A DNA stretch of 64,000 nt from Setaria digitata (Eukaryota; Nematoda; Chromadorea; Rhabditida; Setariidae): positions 1 through 64,000 of the forward strand of contig RCAB01000244.1 of assembly GCA_003640385.1 (NCBI GenBank), read 5' to 3'. This document shows, piece after piece, positions 1-10,861 of this stretch. A model generated the notes under the pieces. The model was not told the DNA's origin. It searched no databases and saw nothing but the letters and a program-made list of their open reading frames with translations. Each line of letters opens with the position of its first letter. Position 1 is the stretch's first letter. A program made the position numbers and the translations under genes.

Positions 1-933
1 TGAGCATCTGAAGGTTCATTATTTGGCTATCATTGGTCGATCTAAAGAGAATCGGACGAAATCGGGTTCCATTCATTTCATCCTCTAATTTGTTTAATTT
101 ATATCCATTGAATTAATTTTTCTTAAATATTTGCATCGAATGAGTGAAAGAATATTTTAATAACAGTTATAATAAGTTGCATTTTTCATGTGACAGGAAG
201 TCTCTTTTATCTTCTCATCAAAATTTGAATAGAAATTAAAATTATTTCCACATTTTTGATCTAGTTAAGTTTTTTATTGAATCTTGTTATTAGATGTCAT
301 CTCCTATTTGATTATAAATTATAGTTATTATTTTTCACAGTTCTTAACAATATTATCTTTTCTACAAAAGCATATATTTTTTATTTTCAATTTTTACATT
401 TAGATTTTTAATTTCTAACAAAATCTTTTTCTTGCTTACTTATCTATCCTGATTTCTAATGCTTATTATAATTTTAGAAGTCTTCAAAATTTTTTTCATC
501 TATGTTTATTTGAGAATTATGAATTGTTGATTAACAGTATGATTTAAATGAAGTCCTTCTTCGAGATAATTTCAGGCTTTGTTATTCATCAAAAAATTGA
601 ACAAAACTTCTAACAAACAAGCACTCCTCACTGAATCAAGCCCAAGTGTTACTTATATTTGATTTGGCCTGGGATGATTTCGTTTCATTGCTGGATTGAG
701 TAAACCGTTCCGGACGTGAAACAAAAACTATATTTAGGCGGGGTTGAGATGGAGGGAATGTTGTCAGGATTGGCTTTTCCGGTTTTCTGAGTTCCATACA
801 GGATTTTGCGATAAAAACAGTTTTAGTACTTCGTTCATTTAGTTTAATGAAAAAAAGATTGAGAGGAAAGAAGAAAGTTTTAGGAGTCCTGAACAGTGAG
901 GAAGTGTCTACTGGAATCGATTATAGCGAATAA
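1..933. other. 5' flank of RFC1, no gene seen
   Basis: A+T-rich sequence without an extended reading frame on either strand. The last 100 bases before position 934 are purine-rich and look like 5' untranslated sequence of the downstream gene, but no core promoter motif can be assigned. The left end is cut by the window, so a gene ending further left cannot be excluded. Confidence 0.5.
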
Positions 934-3900
934 ATGGTTATTTTGTTTTCACATTTTTTTGTTTCAAATTAATCAGTTTAGTAAATTAATGAATCAGTTA
1001 TCTTTTTTCAATATTTCATCAGTTAACTTGATCGGTGAGAATTTATTTGCTTTTTAATTTCTTCTATTTTCTTCACTGTATTGATTTTTTCTTGCACTAG
1101 AATTATTTAAATCTGCAAATTTATGCGTAACATTTCATTATGTTCTAAACAGTTAGACTGGAATTGCCCAATCAGTTCGTGATCATGAATTGATAAGGAA
1201 GAAAAAGTAAAAGTATTCACTATTTTGAATGCACAAAATTCTACCACGGGTCTTTTTCAGGATATTCGAAGATATTTTGGTAGTAGTCAAGGGAAAAGTG
1301 CTCTTACAGAGTTAAGAGCCAGTCAAGGTAGTCCGAGTAGAACAGATGCGCGATCTCAGGCTCAAGTTGCACCAAAGAAAGTAAATAAGAGGCAGTTAGT
1401 AGCAGATGTCTTACTTTCTGATGCATGTGAGTTTAAGTATAATTTAAAAGTCTCGTTATTTTTGTAATTTATAAAATTAGCCATATCCATTAAGCAACAT
1501 TTTTGAAATCAAAGATTTCTCTATGACTAGTGTTTAATATATATAGCTGTTTACTAAGTGTTATAACTGTTGCTGGATTTTTGCTTTTTTTTTATTTCAG
1601 TTCTATATTGTGAGGAGTTTTTAACTATATCTACTTATATCTTTTACTCTATTGCTGTTCAAACTTATATTTTTTTTGCTGTGATATAATATGCTTACTT
1701 CCTACTGAAAATCCTCCATATCCGTTGATTTTGTTTTCTTTAATCAAATATCTTTAATATCTGAAATACAGCTCCAGTTATTTGTATTTTGAGTCTGAAT
1801 ATGTTCTATTGCTCATTTTATTTATTTTAATTGTCATTCACCTTTTTTTTTAATTTAAATCCGAGTTTAATTGTATCATTCATACAAATACTTGATTCTT
1901 CATGTCGCAAAAAAACCGTTTTGCTTTCAGCTGATGATGAAAATCCGTTGCCACGTTCGCTACGTAAAGAGTTANTAATTTAAATCCGGGTTTAATTGTA
2001 TCATTCATTCAAATACTTGATTCTTCATGTCGCAAAAAAACCGTTGCTTTCAGCTGATGATGAAAATCCGTTGCCACGTTCGCTACGTAAAGAGTTACGC
2101 AAGAAACGAGCGAAAAAGAGAATTTTGTTGTCATCTGGTTATATTTTTGCAATTCCTCATTTTAATTTGAATCATGATTTTTTTTTGTAGTTAGATGAAG
2201 GGTAAGGAAGTATCTAAAACGAATACTTGTAGACATACCACTTTCAATTTTTAATATTACTTTTAGTTGTGTCTAAGAGCTATTAATTATATGCAGTAAG
2301 ATATTGAAAGTATTCTCACTTGTTTATATCGATACATTTCTTTAAAGACGATGACGATGAATTACCACCCTCAGCTTCGCAAATCCGGCCTCTGAAAAGA
2401 GGTGAGAAAATTTCTTTGAAGGCAATGGATGACAAGCCAATGGGAAGTTCGCTGAAGCCGGTACAAAGTACTACCGATGTAAGTTGTCAAGTTATATCGA
2501 CCAGTCTCTTCGTATTGTTAACAATATCCGTTATTGTTCCTGGTACATGTTTAAATTCAGGAAGAAGTGGATGTTACCGAAGATGAAAGTGGATTTGTTC
2601 AAGGGACGACATTAAAAAAGAAGCGCAGTCGAACGCCACCATTTCAGAAGAAGCTAGATTTTAGCTCTCTTAATGTCAGACAAAAGGATTCTCCTAAAAG
2701 TTTGTCACACTTATTTAATTCTTTCCATATTCAGTCTAATTGATCCAGGTTTTGGTTGAAACGAAATGCAAAAAATCATTTGCTTTGGATTGATTCGAAA
2801 TTTTCAGAAAAAAGTCTTGTGCCTGAATTGGAAGTAATTAATCCAACTGAATTCTTCGGCAGTTTCAACAAAGTTACTGAAAAAAAGAAAACAGAGCAAC
2901 ATGGAAGCGAAGTGAAACGAAAAAGCCCATCGAAGAAGAGTGCTGAAGTAATTACTTCACCGCAAACTTCGATAAGGAAATCGAATAAGGAACTAGTTGC
3001 AAAAAAAGAAAATAAATGCGAAAAAAAGATGCTCTCACGGAGTGATAAAAATGATAATCCTTCTCAGTTGTCAAATACGACACAGACACAAGTTAGTAAA
3101 ACGAAAATATCACCAAGAATGGCTAAATCTACTTCTGTTAATTCAGAAACAACGAAGAAAGATATCACTGTCTTAGAGGAAGGGGAGGAACAGCTGCAGG
3201 CAGCTGGAAAACGGAGGAAAGAATATGGAACAAGAAAAAAAGTTAGTATTTGGAAAGAAAATATTAGCAGGGTAAAAGCAAATGATAATGTAAGAGAAAA
3301 GAAAGCAGCAGAAAGTCGGGTGACTGGCCAAAAATCATCGAAAATGGCGAGAATCTCGGTTGAAGATTTGAAAGATCATGGATTAAACGAAATTGAAGTT
3401 GTCACAGAGGAAGTAAGTTTATGCTTTATTTTGAACTGCCTGTATATGTTATGAAAAAAATATTTTTCAGCCAAAAATAAAAGAATCTCTGATAAGTTCA
3501 TGAAGAGGACTCTACTTTATCATATTGAAACTGATTAATTTCAGGAAATGTTCTTGCCGTGGGTTGACAAATATAAACCAAGTAGTACGAAACATTTAGT
3601 TGGACAGAATGGTGAAAAATCGCCATTTAATAAGTTGTTGGGTTGGCTTCGAAACTGGGCAAAGAACCACTTGGGTGAAGGTGCTAAACAGAAAAAAGGT
3701 AATTTAAATTTTTTTTTTTGAAGGGAAGTTTTAATAACAAGTATTTACTTATTTATTTTAAAGTTACTGAAAGTTCATGGTCTTCTAATCTTTCGTCTAA
3801 GTTCTTCTCCCCAAAAGAAAGTTAAAATGATGATATTTCATTGGCTTTTTCTCTTTTTTTTGCGTGTACGCTGGTCTTGCATAATAAATAACGAAATATA

Positions 3901-6900
3901 GCACGGCCTCCACCTTGGTTAGCGCAAAGTGATGGTACAGCTTTCAAAGCAGTGATGCTTAGTGGTCCACCTGGTTAGTCTTTTTTCTTTTCGATATTTC
4001 TCCACAATAATTTGAAATTTAATTTAAATTTTGGCTTCATACATTTTTAGCAAAATAAATAAAGATGCACATAGTCGAAAGATGCTACAGTTTTATCCTA
4101 AATTCAAAGTAAATTTCCACCTTTTCTTCAAGGTGTTGGTAAAACAACATGTGCTGTAATGGCATGCAAAGAACTTGGAATGCGATACGTAGAGAAGAAC
4201 GCGTCAGATGTCAGAAATAAAAAGGCATTAGAAGCCCAAACGTCAGAGCTAATCGGTTGTGAACAGATGGATGATTACATGAATTGTTTAGCTGCACACA
4301 AAGGTCAATTTTATTAAACAGTAAGGGATGCTGTAGGGAAGAAGAGTACTTCAGCAACAGATATTAGAAGAGCAATTTTCTGAGCAGAGCATCTGAAATA
4401 TTAAAAAGTTTGTAATCAAACTACATCTTTTCCTTTTTTTGCAGTAAATACATCTGGCAAGGTAACACACGTTTTGATCATGGATGAAGTGGATGGTATG
4501 AGCGGAAATGACGATCGAGCTGGAGTAAGTTTTTCCTTTTTTTTTTTTTGCCTGAATAGCAAAAAACTTAGGTTTTCTAAAATGTACTGAACATTATCGA
4601 TGCTGAAATTTTGTTGAAAGTCATAGTTTAGGCTCCAAATATCGTTATGCGTTTGCTAGTTCATTAGATGTTGAAAATAATGCAATCGAATACATACAGA
4701 TTGCTGAGTTAATACAAATGATCAAGGAAACACGAATACCAATAATTTGTATATGTAATGATCGACAATCGCAAAAGATGCGTTCTTTAGTGAACTACTG
4801 CTTTGATGTGCGCTTTCAAAGACCACGCGTCGAACAGATTAGAGTTAAGTTCTTTTTTTTTGAGAAAAATTCTTGTTTCATTTGAAAATTGTTTGTTATA
4901 TTAGGTTGAATTCAATGTTTTGTAAGTTTTTGTGGACTTGGAAATTGCTTAACTCAACTTTGGTCTGAGTAATTCCTAAGTCAAAACAAAGAAAAACTGT
5001 CACGGACAGAAACTAAACCCTGTGCTTGTTCAGGGATTGTCTGTTGAGCCGGGTGTTTTCCGTAAAGAGAAAGTGTTTTGTGGAAAATTTTTTTAATCTA
5101 GACATTTTCTGCTCATTAGGTAAGTTCTGTTTTTCAGGCAAGATTGTTGACTATTGTTTGCCAGGAACATTTGAAAGTTGGAAAAGAAGAAATTGATGAA
5201 ATTATTGAAACTGCACAACATGATGTTCGTCAGTCAATATATAATCTGCAGCTGTTAGGCTCAGGTGGAAAAGGGATGGAAATAGAAAGCAAAGATGCTG
5301 CTGTTGTGAGTTTTCAGTCAGTGGTTACTAAATATCTTAAAATCATGCTCTTGAAACCGTCAAGATTGTTACAGAATCCTTTCGAAGCAGCGCGCCGTCT
5401 TTTAAACATCAACACACCAACATGGGAAAAGCAACAAATGTTTTTCGTTGATCCTTCAATTATGCCACTTTTTGTACAGGAAAATTACCCTTTTGTTCAG
5501 AATTCTAATATGAGGTAATTTTCAGGACATTTTTTTTTACAAAGTTTGGAAGAATTATTGGATAAATATTCCATTTTTTGTAAATTACTTCTAATTATTA
5601 AATTGGTCATTGTGAATTATTGAATTATTTATTAGGGATAAAATTATTTGTAAGTTATTACCATATATACGCTATAATCAGAATTCTCTTTCACTCTAAT
5701 TATAATTTATCAGTTAAGTGTAAGTGCTTTCCACTTAATTTAAAAACTAAAAAATATTACTAACAACTCGACCCAAAATCATTTTTCTCCTAGTAGTCTT
5801 TGTTAGCTTCGTCGCATATTTAGAATTCTCAAAAATATTTTGCTTTGGCGGAAATTGCTCTTTACTTTACATAACGATATTCTCAAATAATGTATATTTG
5901 TTGCATCTTATTTGCAAATTGCAGCGCCAGTGAGCGACTATGCGCATTAAGAAAAGCTGCTAACAGTATCTCAGAGGGCGATATAATTGATCGAATCATT
6001 CGAACAACAGGTGCTTGGACACTTCTGAATGAACAAGTTAGTTGGTTTCATTAAAAAAAAAAAAAAAAAAAAACAGCTGTGAGTGCTCTTTATATCTGTT
6101 CTTAAATAATCTTTTTTTTTTTCTTTTTCAAATGCATGACGCATTTGTTTATAGGCTTTATTTTCATCTTTGGTACCAACCTCTTATATGAATGGTTATA
6201 TGAAAGGAATGATTAATTTTCCCTCATGGTTGGGGAAGAATTCAACGTTGAACAAGCGTCAACGGTTGTTACGTCAGCTGACAACTCATACTTATCTAAG
6301 GTTTGAATTTTTAATTCTATGTTACTTCAAGTAAAATGTGAAAACATGGAATTTATATGGTTGTTAACTTACCGACTGACATTTTTAGACAGTTGCATAC
6401 ATAGAAACGTTGTAATTGCTTTTCAGACTATTTGAAAATTCCTCGTTTTTAGTATTGATCCTTTTTCTTATATGCGTATTTTGCAGAAACATTGTTTTCT
6501 ATTTAACATCGTGATTTATCTTAGACAAATAGTGGTGAGAACGATGGTGGTGGACAATGCTATTTGAATTTTTGCAAATTAGAAGTCTTTCGGAATATAT
6601 AATGTAGAAATAAAATGCATTTTTTCGTTAGGATTTCTAATTTTTGAAAAATCATAACCTACTTTCCTTGCCTTTTACATCAACTCCAGTTTTCTCATCA
6701 TATTGTAATGATTCAGAACATTTGCTGCTATCCTTCCGATGGTGCTTGATTATATTCCTGTTCTGCGAAACCAATACTGTCGTCCACTGTTGGATAAGGA
6801 GAATGATGGAGTAAAGTTGGCGCTTTTAAGCTTTGCTATTAATTTGATCTAACAAATAGCATAAGATACGCTGCTTATTCTGTTAATTTTTTTTAGTTAC

Positions 6901-8052
6901 AGTTAAAGTGAAGAAGCGTGCTTTGATATTTGGTATATTTGATTTATGGAAACCTGCTGCTTATTTTAGTGTGGATACTTGCGTATAAATCTTTTCTTTT
7001 TCAAATCTTTGCCTTAAAATCAGTCAACGTCAGTTTTGCATAAAAAATTTTTTAATTTCTAGTGATGTTGTCAATATGTACAAGGAATATAATTTGGTGA
7101 GAGATGATATCGAATCAATTGCTGAATTAGCTATTTGGCCCGGCATAAAGGATCCAGGAGCTGCTATTCCTGCCAAGGCATTTTTTGTTTTACTTTCATG
7201 GAAATTTTACCAAGGTTTTTCCTTTTTAGGCATGAAATTGCTACCTTATTCACTATTTCAATTTTAGGTTAAAGCAGCTCTTACACGAACCTTGAATAAG
7301 GAGCATATTATTTTACCTTATGCATTGGATACCTTAGTGAAAGGACGAAAGAAAGAACGGGGTGAGTTATTCCTTACAGATACCAACTTTCCCGATTCAT
7401 TTCATGAAAACAAATTTATAATCGGCATGACTTCAAAGCTTTTTCGAGAGATAAATCACTTGAAGAAATCAAATAAGCCTTAGAGGAATGCAACAATATG
7501 TTACTTAGGATGTCTCTCTTCTCACCAATAAATTTGAATTTTCTTGTCGGAAAGTAGAGAAAACTTTCTTGTTGTTTTAGATAGTCAATTCGGAAGTTTT
7601 TATTCGCAGAATAATTTTCAGGCGTAAACTTGAACCCCGAAGTGGATGAAGAAGGTAATTTAGTTGAGGGAGCCGATGATGAAAATGATTTGGATGACTC
7701 TGGCAAAGAAAGTGATGATGATAAATTCGCTGGACTTACGACAAAAAAACCTAATCTCTCCAGTGAAAATGGAAGTAAGCATTTTTTCTCAAATATTGTA
7801 GTTAGATGAAGAAAAGGCTGTTTTACTTAACATTTCTGAGATCTGTAATTCTGCCATCCATACTTCATTCTACAGGAAATGGTTTTGGTTTTTAACTACT
7901 GTATTAGGCTTAGGTCGGTATTAAATATGATTATTTTTATCCTTATTTATTTTTCAGAAACACACAGTGGAAAAGGTCGCGGTACTGGAAGTAGTAGCCG
8001 TGGAGTGCGTGGTAGCCGAGTCGCTACTGGTAGAGGACGAAGTAAGAAATGA
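934..8052 (+). CDS. rfc-1: Replication factor C subunit 1 (clamp-loader large subunit)
   Basis: Large subunit of the nuclear RFC complex, which opens and loads PCNA on primed DNA. Exons: 934-936 (ATG only, inferred), 1261-1426, 2054-2137, 2348-2478, 2561-2699, 2808-3412, 3545-3698, 3902-3973, 4133-4303, 4445-4524, 4700-4843, 5138-5514, 5925-6036, 6155-6300, 6717-6815, 7063-7177, 7268-7361, 7622-7774, 7958-8052; all phases agree, giving about 979 residues (human about 1150). The N-terminus reads MDIRRYFG, like the PIP-type start of human RFC1. A long Lys-rich region (to about residue 376) precedes the RFC box WVDKYKPS, Walker A GPPGVGKTT (about 448-456), Walker B IMDEVDGM (about 520) and the C-terminal RFC1 domain with APLFVQENY-like and DGVNDVV motifs; the tail is acidic, then Gly/Arg-rich. 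No BRCT domain is visible. The intron after 7177 uses a GC donor. AATAAA at 8106. The single-base start exon boundary is the weakest part. Confidence 0.93.
1851..2097. repeat. Near-identical tandem copies around an N (assembly artefact)
   Basis: 1851-1974 and 1976-2097 are about 97 % identical and are separated by a single N at 1975. The copies include the acceptor and first ~44 bases of RFC1 exon 3; only the right copy continues into the rest of the exon. The pattern fits two overlapping contig ends joined without merging. The few differences may be allelic or low-quality end sequence. Confidence 0.8.
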
Positions 8053-9267
8053 TATGCACACTAAAGAATTCTATGTTTTTTTCTGACCTGACTTGAAACT
8101 GTGTTAATAAATTGAATTTTGATTAAGTAAAAGATCCGAACATTATGACCTATCGTCTTTAACATTGTTTGTTCTTTACAACTGTTCCTGGAAGACTTAG
8201 ATGGGTAAATTTTCAAATCACTTCTTATGCTTTTTCTTTTTTCATGTATTATTAGAACAATCAGTTTCTTGAATTTTTGGAAATTATAATTCTGTATGAT
8301 TATCTTCATAATACGGCCTGATGGATCACTTAAGTGTAATTGTTTTTACATTGTGAAAATGATTTACTTTGTGTTCTCTAACAGTGCATCTTATCCTTTC
8401 AACTGACTTTTCTTTTTAATTTTCTAAAAGAGTCCTGTTGGAATACTTATTGAGTATGGTCCGTGTTTGATCTTTTAACTTGATTATGATTTCCATGTCG
8501 TGTAAACTCATATGTAACATTTTAATATTATGATTTTTGCGTGTACTTCATCTGAATATGATTTTGGTCCCATTATCTCGTCTGTACTTGCATTTTTTAA
8601 TTTGTTTGGTTTGAAGGGAATAAATTTTCCTGTTCGTTGATCAGAGCGTTGCCAAGAATTCGCTAGTCAGCGAGATATCATTTATATAAATTAATGAAAC
8701 TTCTCGGTTTTCGAATCTCTTCGATTCGGGCATTTAAAACTTTTCCTTGCTGTCAAGGAAGCGGTGAACAGTGAGATGAAAGAATCGAATAACTTTGATC
8801 GGAATGAAATCAATTCGTATTTTTCATTCCAGTTATTTTTTTTATTTCAAGTTGTTCGCATTTTTGAAAACATGGCTGTAGTAATGTTAATCACTGTAAA
8901 AGCTTGGCAGTTAAGCTGCCGAAAAAAATTGTTAATGAATTATGTCCTCCCATTAATTAAAGTGGACAATAATGACCAAAGTGTGCTACACATTTGTCTC
9001 GAGAAAACAAGCTAGAAAGGTAGTATCATATAGTTTAGCTTTATTCGATAAGTTAAATTAAAAGTAATTAGAATCATTTTTTGCCTTTCTGGATGCGAAG
9101 GCTAGATTATTGTCAGGGATATCGTTAAATGTGTTGATCAATTATGATGTCACTAGCGCTTATGAGATATTAGTCATATTATTGGCAGTTTTTCTTTTCA
9201 GTAGTGGTAAAAATCCTCAACTGTGCCAACTTTCCATTCTGCGGTGACTATTTCGTATGATTCAAAA
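8053..9267. other. RFC1 3' end and intergenic sequence
   Basis: Contains the RFC1 polyadenylation signal (AATAAA at 8106) and then A+T-rich sequence. An open frame at 8764-9015 has no recognisable domain, no splice partner and biased low-complexity composition, and is not called. A TTTTCAG acceptor at about 9195-9201 precedes the next gene and could be a cis- or trans-splice acceptor. Confidence 0.5.
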
Positions 9268-9556
9268 ATGTTGGAACAGGTATGTATCCTTAAATCAACA
9301 TAAAATTTGTTCGGTGTATGTCGATTTTGGGTGTTACGTAGCTTTATCTCTGTAGGGTACCTTTTTTTTAACCGGTTTTAAACATCTGTTGCACTGATTG
9401 ATTATTCATGATGAAATAGTTCATAATGCAGTAGCCGTAGCAGAACATTTCAACAGTTTCTTCCTTTTGAAATAAATAAGATTAATATGAATAGGCACAA
9501 ACTTTCCACCTCCTCTTAAAACTTATTTACTTTAGTTGTGAAAACTGTCAGTTAAT

Positions 9557-9589
<33 letters not shown>

Positions 9590-10515
9590 CAGTAAAATAA
9601 ATGTTACATTTGATCCATCGGTTAAAAGTTACAGCAACTCTTTATAAAATCTCCAATCCAATTTTTTTTTTTTTTACTACCACTTTAATATTTTTACCCC
9701 AAGGACGGTTACTTTAATTATTAAATCATTTCATTTGATTAATTGGCAACTAGGTTTTTTTCTTCACTGTTTGGTAGTTTGTTATCAATAATATTCTATG
9801 AGTTATTTATATTAGCGAGGAACGGATTATGGTGCGATGATAATCAAAGGTTCAGCCGGAGTTGTGATAACCGTTTCACTGGCTTTGATTTTTCTCGTTA
9901 TTGGTAATATGGTTTATCAAACATTTACACGTAAAGTTGTTTTGTGTGAAAAAGTAAAGTTTGCTTTCTTTTCATTTTTTTTTTCTTTTTTTTTGTATGA
10001 AAGAAAAAGTTTGCTTGCAAATCTTCGTTTCTTCCACATAGGTTTTTTGCTGGAATTCTAACGTAAACTTCATTTTAACCTAAAAGATTTCTTGCATTTA
10101 ATATAATTATTCATTCACGGAAGGATTTCTTTAGTAACCATTAATGCAATTTACTGTAGTATTATTACTAGGATTGTTCGTTTTCCGCCCATCGAAATTT
10201 TTTTCATCTTAATTCTAATCAGTAGTAGGTTAAATCTTATTCCTTACCTAAATCTTTTTTCGATACGGAATTTAATGATAGGTTATCTACCAATAAAAAG
10301 CTCTGTAGCCTTGTTATAGTCATTCAGTGCTATTTTGCTATCAGTGATGATGAGAAAAGGGAATAAATTGTTTTAGTTGCAAAGTTGTTATTACTTTCCG
10401 TACATCTTCATAGTGATTGTATGTTTTAAAAAAGTTTATTAGAATTTCGTAGAGTTGCTAAATCTCATAAGATGTGAGTAATATTCTGGTTTTTTTTTTT
10501 CAGAGGAAGTATTGA
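9268..10515 (+). CDS. Small single-pass membrane protein, unknown function
   Basis: Not recognised. Proposed exons 9268-9279, 9816-9953 and 10504-10515 give a protein of about 53 residues. Residues 1-16 are polar, then a strongly hydrophobic stretch of about 23 residues (from SAGVVITVSL to GNMVYQTF) forms one membrane segment, followed by a short basic tail. The start ATG lies 66 bases after a TTTTCAG acceptor. An alternative donor at 9931 would replace the tail (ending NFFI instead of KRKY); both donors read GTAAAG. The first join has good phase but rests on a four-codon exon. The clean hydrophobic block and splice signals argue for a real gene; homology could not be checked. Confidence 0.45.
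9558..9589 (+). repeat. Poly-T tract (about 32 T) followed by CAG
   Basis: Uninterrupted T run ending in CAG inside the first intron of the small membrane gene. It resembles an acceptor but no open frame follows it. Confidence 0.8.
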
Positions 10516-10861
10516 ATTTTTTCATATAACGCATGCAACAACCTCAGAAACGGTAGTTTTGCAGCTATAAAATTTTTTCCTTTATTTATGTCCTAGCATT
10601 CATTATGAACTAACTTTTTAATTATAGCTAAGAACTAACTTTTTATTCTGTTTTCATTAATTACTGGTGAAGTTTCTTCAAACACTTCACAATTAATTTT
10701 TAAGATTTTTGTTTGGTGCCTTTCTACTGCTATTTGCAATCTGTTTTGATACAAAATTTTATTTTAAAAGACTGTAATGTTGCCGTTTGCATTGCAGCTT
10801 CCCATTATTTTACTGACGTTATCATTTTTATTCTGTTTAACTTATCGATTAATTCATGACA

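Noticed and set aside
1225..1260. Extension of RFC1 exon 2 upstream of DIRRYFG
   Set aside because: The frame has no ATG there and a TTTTTCAG acceptor lies directly before the conserved start, so this is intron.
8764..9015. 83-codon plus-strand frame after RFC1
   Set aside because: No recognisable domain, no linked exon, Phe/Leu-rich low-complexity part; probably chance.
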